Source: Paraconiothyrium sp. Pb-2020 | Taxonomy: Eukaryota > Ascomycota > Dothideomycetes > Pleosporales > Didymosphaeriaceae | Direction: 5' to 3' | NCBI GenBank assembly: GCA_022419385.1 | Contig: JAJUBI010000001.1 | Span: 6,386,001-6,450,000 of the forward strand | DNA: 64,000 nt | In this document: positions 25,501-37,500 of the stretch, in pieces | How positions within the stretch are numbered: the first letter of the stretch is position 1 | Layout: the number at the start of each line of letters is the position of its first letter | Made by a program: the position numbers and the translations under genes | The notes under the pieces: model-generated | Databases searched by the model: none | What the model was told of the DNA's origin: nothing | What the model saw: the letters and a program-made list of their open reading frames with translations, nothing else

Positions 25501-28500
25501 GTCTGGTTGCTCTGCACCCTTCGTCCCCTTCTTCTTGGCTTTCTTTGTCGTCGACATAGCCCATTCATCAGCAGAAGCGTCTTGCGCCTCAGGTAGAACG
25601 TCACCAGGTGCCGTAGGTTCATCGCTGGGCCTAGGAGCTGTTTCCACAACAGTCTCTGGTTGCACCTCAGTAGCAACTTCAGGAACCGGAGTAGCAGTAC
25701 CAGATTGATCCTTGCTCTTCTTAGCCTTCTTCTTGTCTTTCTTGGAGAGCTTAGCTGGTGGCGCTCTATCGTCGACCGCTACTTCTCCAGGTTGCGCAAG
25801 ATCAATCTGGTCTGGCATGACAGGCTCATGCGCCTCGTCATCTTTGTCAGCTCTAGGGATGATATCGCGAGATGCTTGGGGGCCATCTGATTCAGTTGGT
25901 TCAGCAACCTTCCCAACTTCCTGCAGTTTCGACTCTTCACTGCGTTCCTCTGCCTCGGGAATGGCTGCTGGTAGGTCAGGAACGGTAGCAGAAGGCTCTT
26001 CGACAGTCTGTTGCTCGGCGACTCGCTCGGAAGGAGGTTCGGGACTTGAGTTTTTGAGTGTTGGCTCCTCGACGGTCGAAGCGCGCTTGCCCTTCTTGTC
26101 TTTCTTCTTCTTTTTCTTGGAAGACGAAGCAGGTTCCGGCTCGTCGTTGGCGATCTCTTCAGGCGGCGCTGCGATGGCTTCGGAGGGCTCAACTTGAAGA
26201 TCCCTGTCAAGTCCTTCGATGGCTTGGACTTCTGGCTCAGGTAGGCTTGAAGGAATTGATTTAGCAATTGAATCGGCAACCGGTTCGGAGGTGGAAAGGG
26301 GGTCATCGTGGGTTGGCTGGACCAAAGTGTCAGCCGCAGGAACATCGGTATGGACGACATCAGTCACGATTGGAGGCTCAGTAGCAGCCTCAGCGATAGA
26401 CTCTCGGTTCTTGCCCTTCTTCTCTTTCTTCGTCGATGTGGACGCCCATTCATCTTCGGTAGATTCCCGAGGGCCATCTAGTGCGGAAGCAGTCGGTCTT
26501 TCTTCAGGAGGTTCCTTCGGTCCATCCAGCACAGGCGCAGCCACTTGTTCTTCGGCAATTGTCGAGCTTCCCGGCCCAGTGCCAATTGCTTCCGGCCCCA
26601 GTTCCTGCTCCACTTCGATCGGCGTACCTAACATAGGTACCTCAGCGAGCGGTCCTTCCAAAGACCTTTCAACAGCCTGCTCGGCTTGTAAAATGGTGTC
26701 TGCAGCCCCACCTTCGTGGCGCTCTGCATCACCAACGAGACGCTCACCCGTCTCAGACGCTAAAAAAGCATCGGGTTCCTGCGGCTCGGCAGGATCCTCT
26801 TGAACAAGGGATTCGCGTCTCGCCTTCTTCGCCTTCTTCTTGTCCTTCTTGGAGAGCGGCACAGTGAGTTCCACTTGCTCGGGTTCGGCAATAGGCTCTT
26901 CGTTGGCAGGCGTATCGGGGGCAGGCGTCTCTTGAGCAGGTGGATCAGGATCTGGAGGCGGCGGCGGATCGACTAAGAGGGGGTCCTTAGCTTCCTCGAT
27001 CGGCGTCGCGGGCGTCGTAGAAGGTTCGCTGTCAACAATCGAACCGCGTTTTGCGGTTTTCTTGGCCTTCTTCTTGTCCTTCTTGGAAAGTGGCGCGGTA
27101 ACTACATCCTGAACAATTTCATCCTTGATCTCAGTCAAGGCAGGGTTCTGTTCGGTCTCGAGAGTTTTGTCTGAGGGCAAAGTTGAAGGGCGTGCCGATT
27201 CGTTCATCACGACGTCAAGGGGTGGTGCGGTGGAGTTTTCTTGCGCTTCTGTCTCCGGCTGAGGTGCCACAGGGACTTGCTCATCTGAGGGAATTGCCTT
27301 GGCTTGCTCATCTGATGGGAATTCCTGGGCTTGCTCGTCTGATGGAAGTTCCTTGGCTTGCTCCTCGGGCAGTCCTGGCGTCGAGGGCTCACTGTCTTCG
27401 ACGACAGAGGCACGCTTCGCTTTCTTCGCTTTCTTCTTATCTTTCTTCGAAAGCGGCGCCACCGCAACCTCTTCCTGAACTGCTTCGATTGTTGGCTCTT
27501 CGACAGACAACGTGGGAGTGGAGGGTTTGTCTTTGTTCTCATCTGCGGCCGGCGGCAAAGGTTCTGCTTGCTCCTCGGTTCTTGCTTCAGATACAGGCTC
27601 ATCGGGCTGCTCAACCACTTGCAAATCCTTGTCTTGCTCAATGGCGGCTTCGAGCGTTGGTTGATCGGGCACTTCGGCAGCGCGAGCCTTCTCAGCCGCT
27701 TCCGCCCACTTCCTTTCCTCACGAGCAATACGCTCGCGTTGCTCCTCATCCCACGTTTCCTTTGCCTTCTTCTCCCTTGCCAACCTCTTCTTTCTCGCCG
27801 TGGCAGTCTCTTTGGCTGGAGCTGGAGGAGGGACGTAGTCGACCCAGACGCTCTTCGGAGGCTCCGGGACAGTCGAATCCTTGACTTGGAGCCCAAGCTT
27901 CTCTTCCGGCAAATTCTCAGTTTGCGCTGGTGCGGGCTCGGCTGAAAGTGGTTCAGGCTGAAGCTCGGATGGCTGCTCCTCCAACACAGGCTCTGGAACC
28001 TCTTGAGTGGGAGTAGCGGGTTTGCTTTCGCCCACAGAGACGCTCTTACTCTTCTTCTTTTTCTTCTTGTCTTTCTTAGATAAAGTCGCGTCGTCAACCT
28101 CCTTCGGCTCCGACTCTGGTTCAGCGGAAGGGCCTTCCAGCTGGAATTCAGAAGCTGGTCGGTCGAGGGTAATGGGTTCGGGAGCTGATTGTTCGTGGGT
28201 AGTCAATTCTACAGCTGGTAGTTCAAGGGTAGTGGACTCTAAAGCTGGTTGTTCGAGGGAAGTGTGTTCTCGCTCAACAGATACGTCCGGCTGGACGACG
28301 TCTTGCGGTTCCGAGACGATTGGTGTATCGAGGACAGGCTGCTCCACGGGCGGTGGCACCTCTTCGCTCGGCGTAGACACTAACGGCGTATCGGTCTCAC
28401 TAGAAGTCTTCTTCGCCGCCTTCTTAGCCTTCTTCTTATCCTTCTTTGAGAGCAGTGCAGAAGGTTCCTGTTCAACGTTTGACTCATCGACCAGAGGTTG

Positions 28501-31500
28501 GACCTCAGTCACAGCAGGGACGTATGAAGAAGTTGCCTCGAGCTCAGGCTCGGCGGACACATGCTGTGGGGTTACCTTTGGCTCAGCGGGAACTTCCTGA
28601 GAAGCACGTTCAACGTCCGCAGGTTCGATAGGTGCAGCAACATTGTCTTCGGCGGCAACTTCACGACCGTCGAGCTCAGATTCAGGTACAAGAGGCGTGA
28701 CTGTACCCGATTGTCTAGCCTTCGCCTTCTTCGCCTTTTTCTTGTCCTTCTTTGACAAGACAGTCCCTTCGTCCTCGACCGGCTCGGATTGTTGAGAGGT
28801 GGGTTTATCGTCGGCAGGGACGTCGTTCAGAGCAGACTCAGCGACAGTAGCCACGGGCTGTTCATCCACGAGCGGGACGCCTCCAGTGGGCTCCGAAGGG
28901 TTCACATCGTCCTGGTCGATAGGTGCGATGGTCTCCAAAGGTTGCGACACCTCCGCAACCTCACGTGCATCGCTTTCCTCGACAATAGGCTCCTCCGTGG
29001 CCGGCGTAGCAGGTGTCTCAGGCTCAGTGTCCAGGGTAACCGATCCTTTCTTGCCCTTTTTCTTCTTGCTCTTCGGCGAAGTAGCCGTGAGACTCTCCTC
29101 TGCAGTAGGCTCGGTCGTTGTAACAGGAGCAAACTCAGTTTGCTGTAGGACATCGTGATTACTTCTATCGTGTACAGTTTCAGGAAGCGTAGGTTCAGCG
29201 ATTTGTTCTGTCGCGACGGGCTCCACAGAACCTGCGAGTGGGTCGACAGACTCATTGACTGCCGGCGTGCTCGGCTCACTCGACTTGCCCTTCTTCCCTT
29301 TCTTCTTCTTATCTTTGATCGACGCAGGAACAGCCCACTCATCATCTTGAGGCATCTCCCTCCCTTGCGCAGCCTGTAAATCCCCACCAACCGCACCTGA
29401 AGCAACACCGACAGCCCTTTCCACCATAGTGCTTTGCGCCTCAGCAAGCGGCTCAACCTCCTTCTCGACAACGTCAGAAGCAGGGACAGCCGGCTGCACA
29501 TCAGCCGCAACTGCCTTCTTGTTCTTCTTGTCCTTCTTCAAAGGCATCGCCCACTCATCATCTTCCACCGGTGTAGACGTCTCTTCAGACTTCTCTACAG
29601 GTTCGCTGCGCACGGGCACGTCGGGATCAGCGGTGAACAGGGGAACGCTAGACTCGATAAGAGAGGCATCCAATGCTTCTGACGCCTTGTGCAAGTCGAT
29701 CGGGGCAGTGGTATTCGCTTCGGCGACAACAGGTTGTTTCTGCTCTTCAGGCGCCGCGGCGGGAGGACGCTGATCGATAGAGATGGTTTGTTTCGGCTCA
29801 TCGATGGTAGCGGGAGCTGTGACCGGCTCGACGTCGGCTGCTTTGCCCTTCTTTGCCTTTTTCTTTTTCGCTTTCTTAGAGAGAGGCGTCGTCGGTTCGT
29901 CTTCGACCTGGGAGTCAGCGGCTGGAGCGGAATCTTCTGGGGTCTTGTTTTCGACTTGGAATTCTGCGGGCGTGGGAAGCTTTTCAGGTGACTGATCTCT
30001 GGAGGGCTCAGCTAGCTCAGTTGCTACAGTGTCTGAAGGGAGATCGGGCTTCTGCTCATCGAGAGACTCAATAGTTGCGGGTTCAGCTTGAGCGGGCTCC
30101 ACAGGCAGCTTGGTGTCTGCCTCTGCAACAGTCTCTGTGGTGCCGAGTTCGACGTCAACAGACTCGCCCTTGTTACTCATCTTCTTTTTCCTGTCCTTCT
30201 TCGACAGAGGTATCGTCAGCTCCTCCCCAAGAGAAGGTTCCGGGGGCGTGGCAATATCTTCTATCAACATGTTGGTGGCCCTGGGAAGTTCCTCCGTTGG
30301 CTTGTCCTCGAAGACGGTAGAAGACCCGAATTGGCTCGGCGCCACTGGTATTTTGGTCTCCACAGACTCCGTGGTACTAGGTTCGGTGTCGATTACAGAC
30401 CCACGTTTTGCTGCTTTCTTGGCCTTTTTCTTGTCCTTCTTAGAGAGGGGTGTCGACTCTTCCTCAACAGGCGTTTCTGTAGGTGTGGGGATTTTTTCAC
30501 GTGGGGTGTCCGCAGGTATGGGAGTGTCCTCAGCTAGCTTGTTTTCCGTAGTCGTAGCAGGCTCAACCTGAGCAGGCTCGATGGCGACTTCAACCTTATC
30601 TTGGTCTGCAGGAAGATTTGTTGCAGCGGCTTCTAGCACAATCGCTTCGGCGAGCGTATCATCTTCTTTCCGCTCCTCAGTCGTTTCGGCGACGATAGAC
30701 TCAGCAACCGGTTGCTTTCCCTTCTTGCCCTTTTTATTTTTCTCTTTCTTAGGAACAGGCGCTGCCAACTCATCCTCAGCTTGCTCTGACACCGGTGTAG
30801 CGGTTGCTTCAAAATGCTTGTCTTCGCTGGGCACTTCAGGTTCTATGTGCACAGGCCTCAAAGCTCCCTCAAGAGATTCATCGGTGGCAGGGGCTTCGCG
30901 CTCATCCTGCAACGGTTCAGCAGGCACGCCGAGCTCCCCAGGCTGCTCATTGACAATTGGAGTGATGGCCTCGGTTGGAGATTCGGCGGTCGGAGGGGTT
31001 ATGGAGGATTCGCCATCACCGACAGAAGCACGTTTCGCTGCCTTAGCCTGCTTCCTGTCTTTCTTAGAGAGTGGAGCAGTGGCGTCATCTTCAACTCGTG
31101 TCTCCACCAGAGCCGGTACTTCCTCGCTAGGTTTGTCTTGAGACGACGCGTCAGGCTCGGCCTGGGATACGTCTTGCTCCTTCTGCCTTTCGATGACGTC
31201 CACAGTGCTCGGTTCCATCTTGTCATCGAAGCTGACTGACTTGCTCTTCTTCCGCTTCTTCTTGTCTTTCTTTGATAGAGATGCCGATTCGTCTCCAAGG
31301 GGCTGCTCCACCGCGGTCGGTAGCTCTTCTGCGGGCTTCTCATCAGAAAGAGCTTGAGCTTCTGTAAGCATTGGGACGATGTCAAGTGGGCTGTCTTCCG
31401 CGGTCGGTGGCATCTCATCGCTCCCGTCAGGGTCATGCGAGACCTCGGCAACGTGCTCGGAAGATGCTTCGGGGTCTGCATGTACAGCAGACGTCGATTC

Positions 31501-34500
31501 TTCGCGTGTGATGCGCTCCTCCGGCACCTCAGGGCTCTCTTCAGGTTTCTTCTCTACAATGTCATCGTTCTTGGACGGAGAAAAGCTGACACCAACCTCA
31601 GGCTCAGTCGATTCAGACAATGCAAGGCTGCCGCGCTTAGCCTTCGCCTTTTTCGCTTTCTTCTTGTCTTTCTTCGACAGTCCAGCCTCCTCTCCGTCGG
31701 CAGACGTAGAGAGTTCGGGAATGGTTTCCACCGGGGCTGCATCAGCCGTAGATGTTCCGACCGCAGGTTCCGGAATGACATTCTCCGGCTTCTCTTGGAT
31801 CTCCCTCTCGACCACAGGCGTCTCCGCACGTTCAGGCGTAGCATCCCCAGAATCAGCGACAAGGTACTGCGATACATCGCCGGCAGTTTCCAACGGAGCT
31901 GCATCTTTGGTGGATCCCTCAACCGCGGGTTCCGCAACGCCCTTTTCCAGCTCTATTTGAACCGGCCTCTCAACCGCAGGCGTCCCGACACGCTCAGGCG
32001 TAGCATCTCCAGAGTCAGCGACAAGGTACCGAGATACATCGCCGGCATCGTACACCGACGAGATGGGCTTAGACTGCTCAGTAACAATTCCCTCGGCTCC
32101 TGCTGCAGGTGCTTCAGCCCTCTCATTCTCATTCTCATCAACAGGTGCGGGCAAAGTGGGCTCGACGCCTTTCTCCGTAGGCATCACCTTCCCACCCTTC
32201 ACCTCAGCCGCAGTCGCCTTCTTCTTTCCCCATCCCAGTGCGCCGAACAAGCTCTTGCCCCAGCCGGACGTAGCCTCAGGCGGAGACTCCTTCTTGGATT
32301 TAGCTTTCTTGTCCGTAGCCGCGGGCGTGGGTGCTGCGACTTCTTTGATTTCCGGGAGTGTGGAAGGGAGAGTGGAAGCTGGGATGGGTGTAGATGCGGG
32401 TGAAGGAGAGTCGGACGATGCGACGAGGTATTGCGATACGTCGCCGGCATCGTATGTAGGCTTTGGTTCTTCCGCAGGCGTTGGTGTCTCGTCGAAGGCA
32501 GGCTTGAGAATATCTTGCTCGACGGTGTCTTGCGTCGAGGATAGACCAGGGAGTACTGTATCTGCATCTGTCGTTGGCTCTGGCTCGGAGGGGAGTGTTG
32601 AAGGCTCGGCTTCAATGTTCTGGCTGCCGCGTTTTCCCTTTTTGCCCTTCTTGTCTTTCTTGTTCTTGGACGAAGACACGACGTCGTCAACAGCTTCGGT
32701 CATCGGCTTTGTGGGCTCGGAGTTAGGCTCGTGCTCGACAGGTTCAATCGCAATACTTGTCGGTGTCGCAAGCTGCAACGTGCTGCTTTGTCTCGGCATA
32801 GGAGGCTGTTCGAACTGGTCCAGCTTACTCGCCAGCATCTCCCTCGCCAGCGGACTATCATCACCGTACCCGATAACCGCGCGCTGCACAGCGATCTCGT
32901 CATTGCCCCGCGGCATCGTATGATCAAGCAGTTTCTGCCGCCGGAACTCCTTGGACAGCATCTCGGGGGACACGCCGGCGCCAGGTTCGCCGACGAGGGT
33001 GGCATCGTCTTCGCCGAGAGGTCGGTCCCAGGCGTCTTCATTGTCGTTGAAGGTGGGGATGAAGGACGAGGAGGAGCCAGGAATGTAACCTGTGTCTCGT
33101 GACTTCGGTACATCTTTCGAGGAGCTGGGGAGGTAAAGTTCAGCTGCGTCCTTGGATGAGCTCGGTAGAGCAGGGTCCTCGACAACCTTGATTTCATCGG
33201 GCATTTCAGGCTGGAGGGCGTCCTCGGCGGGCGTATCCACAGCCTCAGAGACACTCCCTTTCTTTCCCTTCTTCTTCTTCGCCTTGCCCTTCCCTTTACT
33301 CTCCCTCCTGAGCAGCTCCGGACTAGGCTCTGGCTGCTTGACCTCGACCACCGCGGGCTTCTCCTCCTCAATCTTAGGCTCCTGCACAGGCTCGCTGAAC
33401 CACCCATCCACCGCATCCGCGGCGTCGGCTTCGCGGATCTTGGCATGGTCCTCCGCTGTGAGTTCCTTGGGCGGTTCGGTGCCCAAGTCGATGCTCTTAC
33501 CTTTAGAGCCCTTCTTACCTTTCTTGGTCTTCTTGGAGGTGGAGGAAGGAGCGCGCACGAGGGTTGGGCGCACGGACTCTTCTGGCTCAGGTGCTGGTGC
33601 TGGTGTGGATTCTGCTGCGGCGGCGTCGATGGTGTCCTGGTCGAGGTCGCCACCCATGAAGTCGTCTTCAGATGCTTTAGATGTTGGAGAGCGATGGCTG
33701 AGAACAGTCGCGGTGGCACCTCCCACGAGGGCGCCGAGAGCAGCATCTTGAAGACGTGAGGATGTCTGGGATGGTGAAGGGTCTCTGCTGAGAGACGTAG
33801 TGACGTCCCGCAAATGGATGTCATCGATGGGTGCGCTTGGGGCCAAAGTAGCAGCAGGTGGGTAATTTGGACGCATGACAGGCGTAGCAGAGTGGGCGAA
33901 ATCCAATCCAGGGAATTGATCGTGCACTCGTGATGATAGAGAAGCAAGCGGAACATCAGGCTCATCTATCAATAAACCGAGGCCCTTCGGCTCTTCATGC
34001 TGCACTTGCTCCAGCCTAGCAGATAGATCTTCAGCCGGCAGCTTCGCTTCGTCCCTCCTGAAATCCAGCACACCAGCCGGGAATGATGAAGCCTTAGGCG
34101 TGGTCTGCTGCGACTCCGTCAACTCCTCTATCTCGCGATCCGCAAGCTCGGGATGCTGCACTTCAGTTCCGGGTGCAGGGTAAGAAGGCGGCGCAAAGTT
34201 GAACGGGTCTGCGAACGCATCTTCGAAAGCGTCGCTCACACTGGCGCTAGGTGACTCGTGTGCCGACTCGTAGGCTGACTGGTACTCATCTTCTGTTCCG
34301 CTGGTCGACGATGCTCGCGATGGGCTTCCACTTGAAGGCAGAGCTGGAAGCACTTCTTCAATGGTCTCGGCAGATTTACGATTGCGCTCTACAAGGTACA
34401 GAGGTCTATACTCGCGCGAGTGGATGAACTCGCCGGAATGCGACTTCGCATGTCGAGGGCCTGGCGGTCGAAGTGGCGAGCTACCAGGGCTCGAAGCATT

Positions 34501-37500
34501 CCTCAAGTCCAGTTTGAGGTCGTCGCGTGTTGTGCTCGGACTCCCGGGAGGCCGGCGAAAGCGGATAGGCACGGATGTGGATGATAGTCTTCGCTCGGAA
34601 AGAGGGCTTCTTGATGGTTCCGGGGTTTGTAGCAGAGGGCTTGTTGGTCTGCTGACGGGGAGTGGAGGTAGCTCATCAGGGAACGCTTCCAGCTGCCATG
34701 GTTGCAGGCCAGTAAGTCTGGTCAAGAACGTGCGAGGGTCATCAAATGTAGGCGTAGTAGGACGTTCGACGTCTCCCACCTCTGTATGGGGGGCCAATGC
34801 CGTGTCGAGGACAGGAAGAGAGCGATCGGGATTGTCATCAGGCAAGCCACTATCCTGCGGTTCTTCAAGGCGAGCGACAGTCTCACCTGCGGGCAGTGGT
34901 GTGGCTGCCACTGCCCGATCGTCTAAAAAAGCCTGGTCTTCGTCGTCATTGCGTGATCGGGAGGAGCGTTCCTAACACCCAATATATTAACGTCTATAAT
35001 ACATGATGGAGAATAGTACAACGAGTAGAAAGTATGCTATACCTTTTCGTCCCAACTGTCAGTGCGACTCCTCCGCGACTTCTCACGGCGACTGGAGGAC
35101 GAGATGGTGGACCGCGCATCATCGTCATCGGACCCATATGCCGAGCCTTCCCTATGCTTCTTCCTGCGACGCCTGCGCTCACCGTCTTCTTCATCGTCTC
35201 TCAACTTAGAGGACTTGCTGGAAGTCTCCGCCAGGTTCTCCTTCGATCTGCTAAATATACCAAACAGCCCAGACGATCGCTTTTCCTTATCCTTTTTCGA
35301 GGTCTTCTCATCATCGTAGCGTGCCGGCGATGATATAATAGACATGTTGTCATCGTCATCCCGTTTTGATCTGCGTCTAGAAGATTTACGCTCGTCCTCG
35401 ATATCACCCGGTTCAGATCTAGCAGATGAGCGACGATATTCTTCCGGCGAGCGAGTGCGATCGCTTTCCCGGTGCCTATGCTTGCGGCGACGTTCACCCG
35501 TTGCCTCCGATCGGGCTTCAGAAATTACCGATCGAGAGTCCCAATCGTCCGACCGTTCGTCCGTTTCGCGCCTACGGTGATGCCTTCGTTTGCTGGGCGA
35601 ATCACCATTATCCAGCTCGTAGCCACGGTCCCGGCTCTGGGAGCGAGAGCGAGTCTCATAGCGAACATTGCGATGCCGCTCTTCACGGTTGAGATCATTA
35701 TCATCGTACTTCTTAGGTGGTGATACGAGAGATGATTTCTCACGGTCAGAGAACTTGTCAGAGGGAGGTGATTTGTCCTTGGCTGACTGTTGCTCGTCGG
35801 AGCCTGCAGAGAAGAACTCGTCTGAGTCGCGATCGGCGGAGGTTGGTTGAACAATGTCGTCTGGTGCATAGTATCCAGAATCCTTGACATCTCGGACTGT
35901 CGCAGGGAAGACATGGCTCAGCCCGAGCTCTGTTGGGGCCTGTTTTGAAGCCTCCTTGATAGCGGCGTCTGAATTGGGACGTTTGACGAGAGAACCAACG
36001 TAGTCGTCGAGTTGGACCTCAGAGCGTAGTGGAGATCCTATGGACGGTGACCACCTGCCACTAGATACCCTCTTTTTCTTGGGTGTCTTGACGTCGCCTA
36101 GCTCTTCTACGTCATGGAAGGCCGTGCTAGGAAGAGACCGTGCTTGTTCCATGCTTTCCCGCGCGTTTTCGAAATCTGAGGCTATCCGATCCTGATCTTG
36201 CTTCATGGCAGCGCCTACAAGTGCGGCGAAGCCACCCGCCATAGCAGCATTTGCCGCACTGCTTGAGCTTCCGCTGCCTCGAGAGTCATTCAGCGAGACA
36301 CCACCTGTGAAAGGCGGCTCGATGTCTCTCGGGTCGCGTTCGATAATCGGAGTAGAAAGTGGGCTGGTCTCGCTGTCATCGACTTTATCGATGCTGCCTT
36401 TCTTAGCCGCCTTCTTGGCTTTCTTCTTGTCCTTCTTGCTAAGCTTAGCAGGCGCGGTCCACTCGTCATCTGCTGGCTTCTCTGGCTCAGGCTCTGGTAA
36501 CGGCTCAACGACCGGTTCCGGTTCAGGTAGCATTCGTGTGTCGGTCGCGCTTGACGAAGGCTGATGGAAGAATTCATCGGCAGCTCCTTTCGACTTCTTC
36601 TTCTTGTCTTTCTTGCTTAGCTTAGCAGGAACAGCCCAGTCATCTTCTACAGGTCTCCCCGGTTCCGACTTGGATTCATCGACGACCACCGGCTCGGGTT
36701 CAGGGACGATTGTGGCGGGCACATCTCGAGGATCAGTGTAATCGTCATAGCTCATGGACGACTTTTTCTTCTTCTTGTCCTTCTTGCTCAGCTTGCTCTC
36801 TGACTCGGCTACGACGTTCCTTTCTGGCTCTGGCTCAGGCTCCCATATCGATTCGTTTGTCCTAGGTGGCTGAGGGACCGCCACGGTGTCCTTGTCAGTG
36901 CTCTTCGACTTCTTCTTACCTTTCTTATCCTTCTTGCTAGAAACAGCCCATTCGTCTTCTGTTGGCGTCTCCGATGCAGGCACAGACTCATCGAAACTGC
37001 CGGGCATATGCATCGAGTCTGGCTCCGAAGTGATCTCACGTACGCCAGAACCCTGTGGCTTGGCCGGAATGACTGTGACATCTGAGGCGGACTCGGAGAA
37101 TGGAGTTGACCAGGAGCTCATGGTCGAAGGAGCCGCAGACACTGTAGAAGCAGCGTACTTGTCAGCGAAAGGGTCGGTCATGATAGACATGTTATCGGCG
37201 TCGTGCCGTGGAAGAACATGTCTATCGTCGTCGCGTGAAGACAGTGCTGCAGCTGTTACTGCTGCAGCCGTGGAGGTTGCGGCGGCTGCGGCGGCTTTAG
37301 CCTTCTTCTTGTCCTTCTTGCTGACCTTCTTTGACATGGTACCGCTCCAATCGTCGTTATCCTGGTCGGGCACATACTGCGTGCTGGCGGGCACTTCAGG
37401 TTCGGGAAATCTTGGCTCCTCTGGCCTGTACGCTGTATATTGTCTTCCAGATTTGGGAGAATCTGCTTCAACATAGATTTCGTCTTGAGACTGTCTCGTA

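Noticed and set aside
34900..34971. A separate gene starting near 34911 in the giant frame
   Set aside because: The first codon there is GTG, no ATG start lies nearby, and the frame continues upstream to a good acceptor joining exon 1 in phase.
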